A stretch of 53,596 bases of DNA from the NCBI GenBank assembly GCA_934663595.1, contig CAKUKM010000014.1, positions 1-53,596 on the forward strand, in the 5' to 3' direction. Numbering within the stretch: position 1 is the first letter of the stretch; every line of letters starts with the position of its first letter. The position numbers and the translations under genes are program-made. The notes below the pieces were generated by a model that was given only the letters and a program-made list of their open reading frames with translations, made no database searches and was not told the DNA's origin. Shown here piece by piece: positions 18,507 to 26,531 of this stretch. The stretch comes from an uncultured Clostridia bacterium. Its GTDB lineage: Bacteria > Bacillota > Clostridia > Christensenellales > Aristaeellaceae.

Positions 18507-18977
18507 ATGATATTTCTCCCCCGCGCGAATGCGTTCGGCGCGGTAGAGCTGCTCGAGCAGAATTACGCGCATCAGGCCGTGCGGAAACGTGAGGTTGGAA
18601 AACGACACGCGCTCGTCCGCGCGCGCGAGCACCGCGTCCGAAAGGCCGTTCGAGCCGCCGATTACGAACACGCAGCGCCTTCCCTCCGCCGCCCATCGGC
18701 CGGTGATTTCCGAAAAGCGCACCGAATCCGGCGCGTCGGCGCGAATGCACATCGCAATCACCCGGTCGTTCGGGCGAATGTGCTTCATCAGCGCCGCGCC
18801 CTCCTTCTCCATGCCCTGGCGAATCAGCGCCGCCGAGCCGTTTTCCGGGTCGCGCGCGTCGTCCACGGCGACGACCTCGTATTTGCCATAGCGCGAAAGG
18901 CGCTTTAAATATTCCGCGCAGCCGTCCGCCTGCCATTTCTCCTTCAGCTTGCCCACGCAGAGAATCACAGCGTTCAT
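18501..18977 (-). CDS. rlmH: 23S rRNA (pseudouridine1915-N3)-methyltransferase RlmH
   Basis: 158 residues, a small SPOUT-type methyltransferase that methylates pseudouridine 1915 of 23S rRNA on the assembled ribosome. Family signatures are the N-terminal ILCVGKLKEKW, the cofactor-loop FVIGGSNGLSD and the invariant C-terminal GEKYHK. AAGGAG precedes the start. It lies 50 bp after the CPBP gene on the same strand, probably the last gene of a ychF-led operon. Confidence 0.97.
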   Translation of the reverse strand: MNAVILCVGKLKEKWQADGCAEYLKRLSRYGKYEVVAVDDARDPENGSAALIRQGMEKEGAALMKHIRPNDRVIAMCIRADAPDSVRFSEITGRWAAEGRRCVFVIGGSNGLSDAVLARADERVSFSNLTFPHGLMRVILLEQLYRAERIRAGEKYHK

Positions 18978-19027
18978 TTTCTTCTCCTTAAAGCAGGCGC
19001 GGACGATTATTCGCCCGCGCCGTTCCT

Positions 19028-20056
19028 TTACAGCATCGATATGATATCCGCGATATACCGCACCACCGCGGTCGCGATTCCCGCCAGCAGCACCAGTATC
19101 GTGCTCGTGCGCAGCGGCGCGGTTTCGGTCGCCGGCCGCAGCGGCGAATACGCCTTTATCGCATTCAGCATTTCGCGATACTCCATTTTCGGCATTTCGC
19201 GGCCCTCGTGCGCCGCCAGCAGCGCCTTCAGCTCCGTCGAGCGGCGCATCCGGCGCATCAGAATCCAGATGATTCCGCCGAAAATCGCAAGGTCGATCAA
19301 TATCGAAGCCACTCCCGCCGCGCCGCCGAGCGCCGCAAAGGCGTCCGTCCGAATCAGCGCCTGCTGCGCCGCATCCACCGGCTGCGCGGACGCGTAATAC
19401 GAAAGCAGCGTCACGCCCGCGTTATACACCGTGTGGAAAATCAATCCCGCATACAGCGAATCGGTATACAGCACGACCAGCGCCAGCAGAACGCCCGCCA
19501 GCAGCTGCGCCGGAAAGCCCTCGGTCGAGCCGTGCAGCAGCGCAAACAGTATCGCCGTAATCCATACGGCGCGCCTGCCGCCGCGCGCTTCCCACGCCGA
19601 GAGCATCGCGCCGCGGAACAGCAGCTCTTCGCAAATGGGCGCGAGAATCGCAGCGCTCGCAAGGCAGAGGTACAGCTCGCTGCGCGTGGTCGGCGTCGGC
19701 GTGACCACTGCGAACACGTTCAGACCCATTCTTTGCAGAATCGCCGCCCAAAGGTTGATTCCATCCTGCGCCACCAGCACGGTCAGAAGCGCGAGCACGC
19801 ATACGCGCAGCGCGTTTCCCACCGGAAGCGGGTTCAGCCGGAGCGCGTCCGGCGCATTCCACACGGCCGCGATCGTCGGAAACAGCACAAACGGGAAATA
19901 GCACGCCACGCTCACCAGCAGCATCAGCGCAAACGTATTCATCCGCGAAAGCGGCGCGCTCAGCAGCTGAACGGCCAGGCCGACCGCCCACAGGCCGATT
20001 CCCGCCAGCAGATACAGGCAGCTCGCGCGAAATACGCCCGGATTCTTCTTCTCCAT
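19028..20056 (-). CDS. CPBP-family intramembrane metalloprotease
   Basis: 342 residues with about eight membrane segments. The CPBP/ABI core carries PICEELLFRG (paired Glu and Arg of motif 1), FALLHG (motif 2 His) and HTVYNAGV (motif 3), the residues thought to build the membrane-embedded active site. The N-terminal four helices and a C-terminal soluble part (MPKMEYREML...) with one last helix are outside the core. Substrate unknown. It starts 16 bp after ychF. Confidence 0.85.
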   Translation of the reverse strand: MEKKNPGVFRASCLYLLAGIGLWAVGLAVQLLSAPLSRMNTFALMLLVSVACYFPFVLFPTIAAVWNAPDALRLNPLPVGNALRVCVLALLTVLVAQDGINLWAAILQRMGLNVFAVVTPTPTTRSELYLCLASAAILAPICEELLFRGAMLSAWEARGGRRAVWITAILFALLHGSTEGFPAQLLAGVLLALVVLYTDSLYAGLIFHTVYNAGVTLLSYYASAQPVDAAQQALIRTDAFAALGGAAGVASILIDLAIFGGIIWILMRRMRRSTELKALLAAHEGREMPKMEYREMLNAIKAYSPLRPATETAPLRTSTILVLLAGIATAVVRYIADIISML

Positions 20057-20072
20057 TCAAACGCTCCTTGAA

Positions 20073-21170
20073 TCAGACATTGAACCGGAACAGCGTCACG
20101 TCGCCGTCCTTCATGACATAATCCTTGCCCTCGCTGCGAATCAGGCCCTTTTCCTTGCAGGCCGCCATCGAGCCTTCGCGAATCAGATCGTCGTAGGCCA
20201 CGATTTCCGCGCGAATAAAGCCGCGCTCAAAGTCCGTGTGGATCTTGCCGGCCGCCTGCGGCGCCTTCGTGCCCTTTTCAATCGTCCACGCGCGAACCTC
20301 CTTCGGGCCCGCCGTCAGGAAGCTGATCAGGCCCAGCAGATCATAGCCCAGCGTCACCAGACGATCCAGACCCGATACGCCGATGCCGAGATCCTCCAGA
20401 AACATCTTCTTCTCGTCCGGCTCCATCTGGGAGATCTCTTCCTCCGCCTGCGCGCAGATCACCAGCACCTCCGCGCCCTCGTCTGCCGCGATCTTCTCCA
20501 CCGGCGCTACCAGCGGCAGCTCCGCCGGCGATTTGCCGATGTCCTCTTCGCCGATGTTCGCCGCGTAAATCACCTTTTTCATCGTAAGCAGGAACCAGTC
20601 GTGCACCGCGGCGAGCTGATCCGCATCCAGAGGCGCGGTGCGCGCGGGCTTTCCGGCGTTCAAATGATCCAGAAGGAGCTTCCCGGCCTCGGCCTCGAGC
20701 GCGTATTTCTTCTCGCCCTTCTTCAGCATCGCCGCCGCACGCTCCGCGCGCTTGGAAACGGTTTCGATGTCGGCCAGAATCAGCTCCGTGTTGATGACGT
20801 CGATATCGCGCGCGGGATCGACATTGCCGTCTACGTGAATCACGTTTTCATCCTCGAAGCAGCGCACCACATGAACGATCGCGTCCACCTCGCGAATGTG
20901 CGAAAGGAACTTGTTGCCGAGGCCCTCGCCGCGGCTCGCGCCCTTGACCAGACCCGCGATGTCCACGAATTCGAGCGTCGCAGGCGTGTATTTCTCGGGA
21001 TGATACATCTCGGCCAGTACGTCCAGGCGCGCATCCGGCACCGCAACCACGCCCGTGTTCGGCTCGATCGTGCAGAACGGATAATTCGCCGCCTGCGCGC
21101 CCGCGCAGGTAATGGCATTAAACAGAGTGCTCTTGCCCACATTCGGCAATCCAACAACGCCCAATTTCAT
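20073..21170 (-). CDS. ychF: Redox-regulated ATPase YchF (Obg-like)
   Basis: 365 residues. The P-loop domain has G1 GLPNVGKS, G3 DIAGLVKGAS and, in place of the guanine-specifying NKxD, NIGEE, in keeping with ATP use by YchF. A coiled-coil insertion and a C-terminal TGS domain (EVRAWTIEKGTKAPQAAG) follow; the family binds ribosomes and is linked to oxidative-stress control. Its leader shares the ten bases GGACGTTTTC with two other genes of this cluster. Confidence 0.97.
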   Translation of the reverse strand: MKLGVVGLPNVGKSTLFNAITCAGAQAANYPFCTIEPNTGVVAVPDARLDVLAEMYHPEKYTPATLEFVDIAGLVKGASRGEGLGNKFLSHIREVDAIVHVVRCFEDENVIHVDGNVDPARDIDVINTELILADIETVSKRAERAAAMLKKGEKKYALEAEAGKLLLDHLNAGKPARTAPLDADQLAAVHDWFLLTMKKVIYAANIGEEDIGKSPAELPLVAPVEKIAADEGAEVLVICAQAEEEISQMEPDEKKMFLEDLGIGVSGLDRLVTLGYDLLGLISFLTAGPKEVRAWTIEKGTKAPQAAGKIHTDFERGFIRAEIVAYDDLIREGSMAACKEKGLIRSEGKDYVMKDGDVTLFRFNV

Positions 21171-21625
21171 CTGTGAAAACGTCCTTCCTAAAATAAACTA
21201 AATCCCGCAACGGCGCGGCGGCAAAAGGGCAAATCCCTTTGGCGGGTTCAGCGCAGCGCTCTGGCAGAGGGCGCAGGGGCAAAGCCCCTGCCAACGCCCG
21301 GCGCGCCCAAACAATGATCCACGAACCGTTCCCGTCAAAAAGCAGGCCCGCCCCATCCGCGTCGGGCGCCGCCAGCCTGCGGCCAATTCGATAGAAAACC
21401 GAATTGGCCGCCCCATCTCGCAAAAATCCCCAAACACCGCCCTCGCAGCCGAACCGACGCATCGGTGAAAACAGTTCTCAGTCACCATGCCGCTGTAATC
21501 AGAACGGGCGTAACAATCAACGAGGAATCGAACCCCACGCGCGCCCCGGCACGTCCGATACGCGACGGCTCATTCATTCTCAGCCGCCAGAGATCGCGTC
21601 CGCTTTCAGCTGCTACCCACTTCAT
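21171..21625 (-). other. 455-bp gap between DIP1984-like gene and ychF: hairpins, short open frame, T-arm-like motif
   Basis: Immediately after the DIP1984 stop codon an ATG opens a 47-codon frame (21482-21625, minus) beginning MKWVAAESGR; it has no clear ribosome-binding site and no relative I recognise. Within it, 21522-21536 reads GGGGTTCGATTCCTC on the minus strand, a canonical tRNA T-arm with loop TTCGATT, but no acceptor stem or CCA is found. Nearer ychF are a 12-bp perfect hairpin (21379-21411), an 8-bp GCAGGGGC/GCCCCTGC hairpin (21273-21291) and an AAAGGG/CCCTTT hairpin. No clear promoter. Confidence 0.5.
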
Positions 21626-22078
21626 TTAAATCAGTTCCGTCGCCCAGTTCAGCGCCTGAATCCGCATGTCCAAAGCGCGCAATTCCGCCGACAAACCGTC
21701 CGCCCGCTTGCGCTCCGCAGCGACGTCCACGCTGCTCAGCACGCGAATCTCCGTCCGCATTCCGCGGGACGTCAGCGCGCTCGCCTCATCCAGGAAATCG
21801 CGCAGCACGCTTACCTTCAGCATCAGGCATTCGCGCGCCGCCAAAAGCTCCGTGATCGTCTTTCCGTCCGAAACCGTCCGCGCATTCGTCAAATTGATCC
21901 GCGCAATCAGTTCCTCCTCGCGGGCAATCAGCGCCTCCGCCTCCGCCATCAGCGCCTTCGGGTCCTCCGCGGGGCGCTCGCCCTCCTGAACCCGCGCATT
22001 CGCCGCCAGCCGGCTCTGAAGCGCGCTGATTCGCGTGCGAATGTCCGATCGCTCCGCCAATGCTTCCGCCAATTTCAT
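21626..22078 (-). CDS. DIP1984 family protein
   Basis: 150 residues, almost wholly helical with a coiled-coil look. It opens MKLAEALAERSD, has VQEGERPAEDP and the tail MRIQALNWATELI, which are family features. The biochemical role is unknown; from memory the family turns up near RtcB/SPFH-type RNA-repair genes and has been called septicolysin-like, neither of which is shown here. GGGAGGACGTTTTC precedes the start. It follows the phosphohexomutase by 15 bp, so the two are likely co-transcribed. Confidence 0.8.
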   Translation of the reverse strand: MKLAEALAERSDIRTRISALQSRLAANARVQEGERPAEDPKALMAEAEALIAREEELIARINLTNARTVSDGKTITELLAARECLMLKVSVLRDFLDEASALTSRGMRTEIRVLSSVDVAAERKRADGLSAELRALDMRIQALNWATELI

Positions 22079-22093
22079 TGAAAACGTCCTCCC

Positions 22094-23815
22094 CTACAGA
22101 CTCTCCAGCAGCTTCACCGCCGCATCGGAAACCTTCTCCAGCAGCGCCTTCGTGTCCGCATCCGATTTCGTAACCGCATTCACATACAGCTTGATCTTCG
22201 GCTCCGTGCCGCTCGGCCGCACGCACAGCCACGCGCCGCCCTCGAGCTCGAAATACAGCACATTCGACTTCGGCAGCGTCAAAGCCGTCCTTTCGCCGCC
22301 GCAAACGCGCTCGGACTTCAAATAATCCCGCAGCGCCGCTACCTTTACGCCGCCGAATTCCGCCGGCGGGCAATCGCGCAGCGCCGCCATTACCGACTGC
22401 ATCTTTTCCAGACCGTCCTTGCCCGGCAGCACAAACGACGTCACTTTGTCGCCGTAATAGCCGTATTGCTCGTACAGGCGATCGATCGCGTCCACCAGCG
22501 TGCAGCCGTAATTCTTCTTGTACCAGCACGCCGCCTCCGCAATCAGCATGCACGCGTTTACGCCGTCCTTGTCGCGCACATCCGTGCCCGAAAGATAGCC
22601 GAACGATTCCTCAAAGCCGAACATGAACGTGTGCGCGCCCGTCTCTTCAAACAGGCGAATCTGCTCCGCGATGTATTTGAACCCGGTCAGCACCTCGATC
22701 ATCTCGCAGCCGAACGACTCCGCAATCGCGCGCGCCATGTCGGTCGATACGATCGTCGTGACCGCCGCGGCGTTCGCCGGAAGCTCGCCGCGCTCCTTCT
22801 TCTGCGAAAGAATGTAGTGCAAAAGCACGCAGCCGATCTGATTGCCGTTCAAAAGCCGCGGGCCGTTTTCCGTCATGCACGCAATGCCCACGCGGTCGCA
22901 GTCCGGGTCCGTGCCCACGCAGAGATCCGCGCCCAGCTCCTTCTGCATCTTCAGCGCCAGCTCAAACGCCGCGGGGTCCTCCGGATTCGGCACGCGCACC
23001 GTCGGGAAATCGCCGTTCGGCAGCTCCTGCTCCGGAACGACATACACGTTCTCCATGCCGATTTCGCGGAAAATGCGCCGCACCGGAAGATTGCCCGAGC
23101 CGTGCAGCGGCGTGTAAACGATCTTCAGCGTCCTGCCCACCTCGCGCGCGAGCTCCGGATTGACCGACAGCTTCTTTACCGCCGCGATGTACGCGTCGTC
23201 CACGTCCTTGCCGATGTAAGTCAGCAGTCCCTTTGCAAGCGCTTCCTTCTCGTCCATCGGGACGGATTCGGCATACGTCGTGTCCGGCAGGCGATCGGTC
23301 AGACCCTTGACCGACTCCGGCGGCATCTGCGCGCCGTCCGACCAGTAGACCTTGTAGCCGTTGTACTGCTTCGGGTTGTGGCTCGCGGTGATCACGATGC
23401 CCGCGATGCACTTCAAATGCCGCACCGTGAACGAAAGCACCGGCACCGGGCGCAGCGATTCAAACAGAAACGCCTTTACGCCCGACGCGCACAGCACGAG
23501 CGCCGCCTCCTTGGCAAATACGTCGGACTTGTTGCGCGAATCATAGGCGATGGCGACGCCCTTTTCCGCGCCGCCGGGCACGGTTAAAATGTATTTCGCC
23601 AGCGCGCGCGTCACCCGGCGCACATTGTATACATTCAGCCGGTTCGTGCCCGCGCCGAGCACGCCGCGCATGCCCGCCGTGCCAAATTCCAGCTCGCGAT
23701 AAAAGCGATCCTCGATCTCGGCGGGATCGTCCTTGATCGCATTCAGATCCGCCACCGTCTCCGCATCCGCGGCAAAGTCGGTCAGCCATTTTTGATAGAG
23801 CGCCATCGCATCCAT
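22094..23815 (-). CDS. Phospho-sugar mutase (phosphoglucomutase/phosphomannomutase, PgcA type)
   Basis: 573 residues, four-domain alpha-D-phosphohexomutase. The catalytic phosphoserine loop is ITASHNPKQYNGYK, the Mg2+ loop GTDPDCDRVG, the sugar-specificity loop GFEESFGYL and the phosphate-binding loop near the C-terminus RPSGTEPKIK. It interconverts hexose 1- and 6-phosphates, feeding UDP-glucose and storage or wall polymers. AAAGGGG lies ten bases from the start. It begins five bases after the ferritin-like gene, in one operon with it and with the DIP1984 gene. Confidence 0.94.
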   Translation of the reverse strand: MDAMALYQKWLTDFAADAETVADLNAIKDDPAEIEDRFYRELEFGTAGMRGVLGAGTNRLNVYNVRRVTRALAKYILTVPGGAEKGVAIAYDSRNKSDVFAKEAALVLCASGVKAFLFESLRPVPVLSFTVRHLKCIAGIVITASHNPKQYNGYKVYWSDGAQMPPESVKGLTDRLPDTTYAESVPMDEKEALAKGLLTYIGKDVDDAYIAAVKKLSVNPELAREVGRTLKIVYTPLHGSGNLPVRRIFREIGMENVYVVPEQELPNGDFPTVRVPNPEDPAAFELALKMQKELGADLCVGTDPDCDRVGIACMTENGPRLLNGNQIGCVLLHYILSQKKERGELPANAAAVTTIVSTDMARAIAESFGCEMIEVLTGFKYIAEQIRLFEETGAHTFMFGFEESFGYLSGTDVRDKDGVNACMLIAEAACWYKKNYGCTLVDAIDRLYEQYGYYGDKVTSFVLPGKDGLEKMQSVMAALRDCPPAEFGGVKVAALRDYLKSERVCGGERTALTLPKSNVLYFELEGGAWLCVRPSGTEPKIKLYVNAVTKSDADTKALLEKVSDAAVKLLESL

Positions 23816-23820
23816 GGGCG

Positions 23821-24324
23821 TTATCCCCTTTCCGTATTCTGAATCTGATTCAGCCGCCCGATCAGCCGGGCGAGATGTCCGCGCTCCTGCCGGGCAATTT
23901 CCAGAAACGTCTCGCGATACCGCGCGGTCTTCGCGCAGCCGGCGAGCTCCGTATAAAACAATATCGAATCCTTCTCCGAACCGATCGCGTATTCCAGCAC
24001 CGCCTGCGGGCTTTCAAACCCCACCCGGCGCAGCGCCATCAGGCCGTCCGGAAACACAATGTCCGCGGCCACCGCGTTTAAATACGCGCTCGTTTCCTCG
24101 TCGTAGGCTTCCTCCGCGGCGTCCTCGCGCACGGCCAGCGCCGCTTCGCGCAGGCGCTCAAACTCCCGCGCGTGCACGATTTCATCCGCGGCCAGCCGGT
24201 TCAGAAGGGAGACCGTCTCCTCCGAACGGCTCACCTTGGCCGCGCGCCGGTAAAAGTCCTCGCCGCGCCTTTCCATTTCCACCGCGATGCGAAGGCCCTC
24301 CAAATCGTTGAATACCGGTTGCAT
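23821..24324 (-). CDS. Ferritin-like (rubrerythrin-type) diiron-domain protein
   Basis: 167 residues, a four-helix bundle with ExxH-type metal motifs: AVEMERRGEDFY, DEIVHAREFERL, AIGSEKDSILFYTEL and ARQERGHLARLI. These give the paired Glu and His ligands of rubrerythrin/ferritin-like domains. No C-terminal rubredoxin is present, so it is not a full rubrerythrin; peroxide or iron handling in an anaerobe is a reasonable guess. The start at 24324 follows GGGAGGACGTTTTC. It sits between a DUF1858 redox protein and the phosphohexomutase. Confidence 0.8.
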   Translation of the reverse strand: MQPVFNDLEGLRIAVEMERRGEDFYRRAAKVSRSEETVSLLNRLAADEIVHAREFERLREAALAVREDAAEEAYDEETSAYLNAVAADIVFPDGLMALRRVGFESPQAVLEYAIGSEKDSILFYTELAGCAKTARYRETFLEIARQERGHLARLIGRLNQIQNTERG

Positions 24325-24356
24325 CGGAAAACGTCCTCCCTTCCTCGGCTTAAGAA

Positions 24357-24563
24357 TTACTTTCCTTCCTTCTTCTGGAAGTACTCGTTCAGCTGGCGAA
24401 CCAGCTCGTCCGCGTCGGTTCCGTGCGCGGCGCACGCATCCTCCAGGCTCTCCATCACAGCGTGCGGGCAGCCCAGGCAATGCATGCCGAAGTTCATCAT
24501 GATTGCGGCCGCGTTGCGATCCATTTCCAGGATCTGGATAATGCTCATCTTCTTGTTGACCAA
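24357..24563 (-). CDS. DUF1858 protein (hybrid-cluster-protein-associated redox disulfide domain)
   Basis: 68 residues. The single domain has the family pattern MSIIQILEMDRNAA...MMNFGMHCLGCPHAV, with a CxxC pair that could be a redox disulfide or metal site. A TTG at 24563 is chosen as start: AAAGGAGG lies eight bases upstream and the extra VNKK fits the length of relatives, while the ATG at 24548 has no good site. The family is often linked to Hcp, which is encoded 25 kb away in this window. It leads the operon with the ferritin-like gene. Confidence 0.85.
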   Translation of the reverse strand: MVNKKMSIIQILEMDRNAAAIMMNFGMHCLGCPHAVMESLEDACAAHGTDADELVRQLNEYFQKKEGK

Positions 24564-24597
24564 GTTCAGCGCCTCCTTTACATAGAAGTTCAAGGAT

Positions 24598-24626
24598 AGT
24601 GTACACCAAATTTCGCCCCATTGCAA
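24598..24626 (-). promoter_or_regulatory. Promoter of the DUF1858-ferritin-phosphohexomutase operon
   Basis: Minus strand TTGCAA (24621-24626), 17-bp spacer, TACACT (24598-24603), 35 bp ahead of the TTG start. Confidence 0.65.
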
Positions 24627-24678
24627 GCGCCGGAGCGAAAAATCGGCGGCCATATTGCAAAGCAGCAGTTTTTGCAAT

Positions 24679-24722
24679 TGACGATAACGCCAATTAATGA
24701 CGATCAAAATATTCTTTATAAT
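24679..24722 (+). promoter_or_regulatory. Candidate pst promoter with a TGACGAT direct repeat
   Basis: A perfect -10 TATAAT (24717-24722) has only a poor -35 (TTAATG, 24694-24699), as expected of an activator-dependent promoter. TGACGAT is repeated at 24679 and 24698, 19 bp apart on the same face and next to the -35, and could be PhoP half-sites. The leader would be about 95 nt. Confidence 0.4.
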
Positions 24723-24822
24723 TTGATCTGTTCTTTGCAATTTCAATATCGTTTCCATACTTTTGGGTGTTATTCTTAGGGTGCCTCGAAGGGGGCAATA
24801 CGAGAAAGGAAGAAATACGATC

Positions 24823-25668
24823 ATGAAGAAGGTAATTTGTCTGGTTCTGGCGCTTTGCGCGCTGGCAATGGGCTGCGCGTTTGCGAGCAGCGAAATCAAC
24901 GTCGTTTCCCGCGAGGACGGCTCCGGCACGCGCGGCGCGTTCATCGAGCTGTTCGGCATTGAGCGGAAGGACGAAACGGGCGCGAAGATTGACTACACCA
25001 CGGAGGACTGCGATATCACAAATTCCACCTCCGTCATGATGACGAGCGTGGCCGGCAACGATTCGGCGATCGGCTATATTTCCCTGGGCGCGCTGAACGA
25101 CAGCGTAAAGGCGCTTAAGATCGACGGCGCAAAAGCGAATGTCGAAAACATCAAGAACGGCTCCTACAAGGCCGCCCGTCCGTTCAACATCGCGACGCTT
25201 GCGGACGTATCGGATGCGGCGAACGATTTCATCGCCTTCATCCTGAGCGCGGAGGGTCAGGCCGTGATCGAGGCAAACGGCTATATCGCCGCGGTGGAGA
25301 ACGCGCCCGCGTTTGCCGGAAGCAGCGTATCCGGAAAGATCGTCGTGTCCGGTTCCTCGTCGGTAACGCCGGTCATGGAGAAGCTGAAGGAGGCCTACGA
25401 GGCGGTCAATGCGAACGTGACCATCGAGCTGCAGCAGAGCGACTCTTCCTCCGGCATGGCGAATGCGATCAGCGGCGTATGCGATATCGGCATGGCGTCC
25501 CGCGCGCTGAAGGACAGCGAGCTGGAAGCGGGCCTGACGCCCACGACCATTGCGATGGACGGCATTGCGGTCATCGTAAGCGCCGATAACCCCGCCGAGA
25601 ATCTGACCAGCGAACAGGTGCGCGCCATTTACACCGGCGAAATCACCGACTGGAGCGAAATTGAATGA
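24823..25668 (+). CDS. pstS: Phosphate ABC transporter substrate-binding protein, circularly permuted order
   Basis: 281 residues with a signal peptide (MKKVICLVLALCALAMGCAF; GC at about 17-18 could be a weak lipobox). The order of PstS signatures is reversed. The segment that is normally late (VVSREDGSGTRGAF, residue 27 on) comes first, and the segment normally at the N-terminus (VVSGSSSVTPVMEK, residue 174 on) comes in the second half, which ends in IYTGEITDWSEI, the sequence that in ordinary PstS leads directly into VVSRE. The mature chain therefore looks like PstS cut at one hinge strand and rejoined at its old termini. Both phosphate-binding Ser/Thr loops remain. It overlaps pstC by 4 bp, so it is the working binding protein of this operon. 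Confidence 0.9.
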   Translation: MKKVICLVLALCALAMGCAFASSEINVVSREDGSGTRGAFIELFGIERKDETGAKIDYTTEDCDITNSTSVMMTSVAGNDSAIGYISLGALNDSVKALKIDGAKANVENIKNGSYKAARPFNIATLADVSDAANDFIAFILSAEGQAVIEANGYIAAVENAPAFAGSSVSGKIVVSGSSSVTPVMEKLKEAYEAVNANVTIELQQSDSSSGMANAISGVCDIGMASRALKDSELEAGLTPTTIAMDGIAVIVSADNPAENLTSEQVRAIYTGEITDWSEIE

Positions 25669-26531
25669 ACGGGCGCAGCCTTCGGGCTGTGAAGGAGGGC
25701 GCGGCGCGAGCCGCGTTCACCTTTGCGGCCCTTGTATCCATTCTGGCCGTGGCGCTGATTTGCGCGTTTCTGTTTGCAAACGGCATTCCCGGCATGCTGA
25801 AAATCGGCGCGTGGAATTTCCTCTCGGGCGCAAAATGGAAGCCCGGGCAGGAAATATTCGGCATTCTGCCCTTCATCCTGGGCTCGATTTACGTCACGAC
25901 CGGCGCGCTGATCGTCGGCGTGCCCGCCGGACTGCTGACCGCGATCTATCTTTCGCGCTTCGCCTCGCGGCGCGCGGTAAAGCTGATGCAGCCGGCCATT
26001 TCGCTGCTGGCGGGAATTCCATCGGTGGTATACGGTTTTTTCGCGCTGGTCGTGATCGTTCCGGCCGTCCGCGAGCTGCTGGGCGGCACGGGTTCGTCGC
26101 TGCTGACCGGCTGCCTGCTGCTGGGAATCATGATTCTGCCCACGATCATCACCATTTCGGAATCCGCGCTGAACGCCGTGCCCGATTCCTATTACGAGGG
26201 CGCGCTCGCGCTGGGCGCAACGCATGAAAGAAGCGTGTTTCGCGTTGTGCTGCCGGCGGCGAAGAGCGGCGTAATGGCGGCGATCGTGCTGGGAATCGGC
26301 CGCGCGATCGGCGAGGCCACGGCGGTCATGATGGTCACCGGCAATCGCACCGGCATGCCCAAGGGGCTTTTGAAGGGCGTGCGAACGCTGACGAGCAATA
26401 TCGTGATCGAAATGGGCTATGCGACCGACCTGCATCGCGAGGCGCTGATCGCCACGGCGGTGGTGCTGTTCGCGCTGATATTGCTGATCAACGCGCTTTC
26501 ATCCTGCCTGAAAAGGAGGCCGAGAACATGA
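25665..26531 (+). CDS. pstC: Phosphate ABC transporter permease PstC
   Basis: 288 residues, six membrane segments, with the cytoplasmic EAA loop (EGALALGATHERSVFRVVLP) that docks PstB and the PstC signature SVVYGFFALVV. Overlaps pstS by ATGA and pstA by ATGA, which implies translational coupling. Confidence 0.96.
   Translation: MNGRSLRAVKEGAARAAFTFAALVSILAVALICAFLFANGIPGMLKIGAWNFLSGAKWKPGQEIFGILPFILGSIYVTTGALIVGVPAGLLTAIYLSRFASRRAVKLMQPAISLLAGIPSVVYGFFALVVIVPAVRELLGGTGSSLLTGCLLLGIMILPTIITISESALNAVPDSYYEGALALGATHERSVFRVVLPAAKSGVMAAIVLGIGRAIGEATAVMMVTGNRTGMPKGLLKGVRTLTSNIVIEMGYATDLHREALIATAVVLFALILLINALSSCLKRRPRT

Noticed and set aside
21482..21600. A complete tRNA behind the DIP1984 gene
   Set aside because: Only the T-arm fits. 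The seven bases after it (TTGATTG) have no upstream partner and no anticodon arm of normal form was found.
24325..24693. N-terminal extension of the ferritin-like protein by 123 codons
   Set aside because: That stretch covers the DUF1858 gene in another frame and its promoter; the ATG at 24324 has a proper ribosome-binding site and homology begins there.
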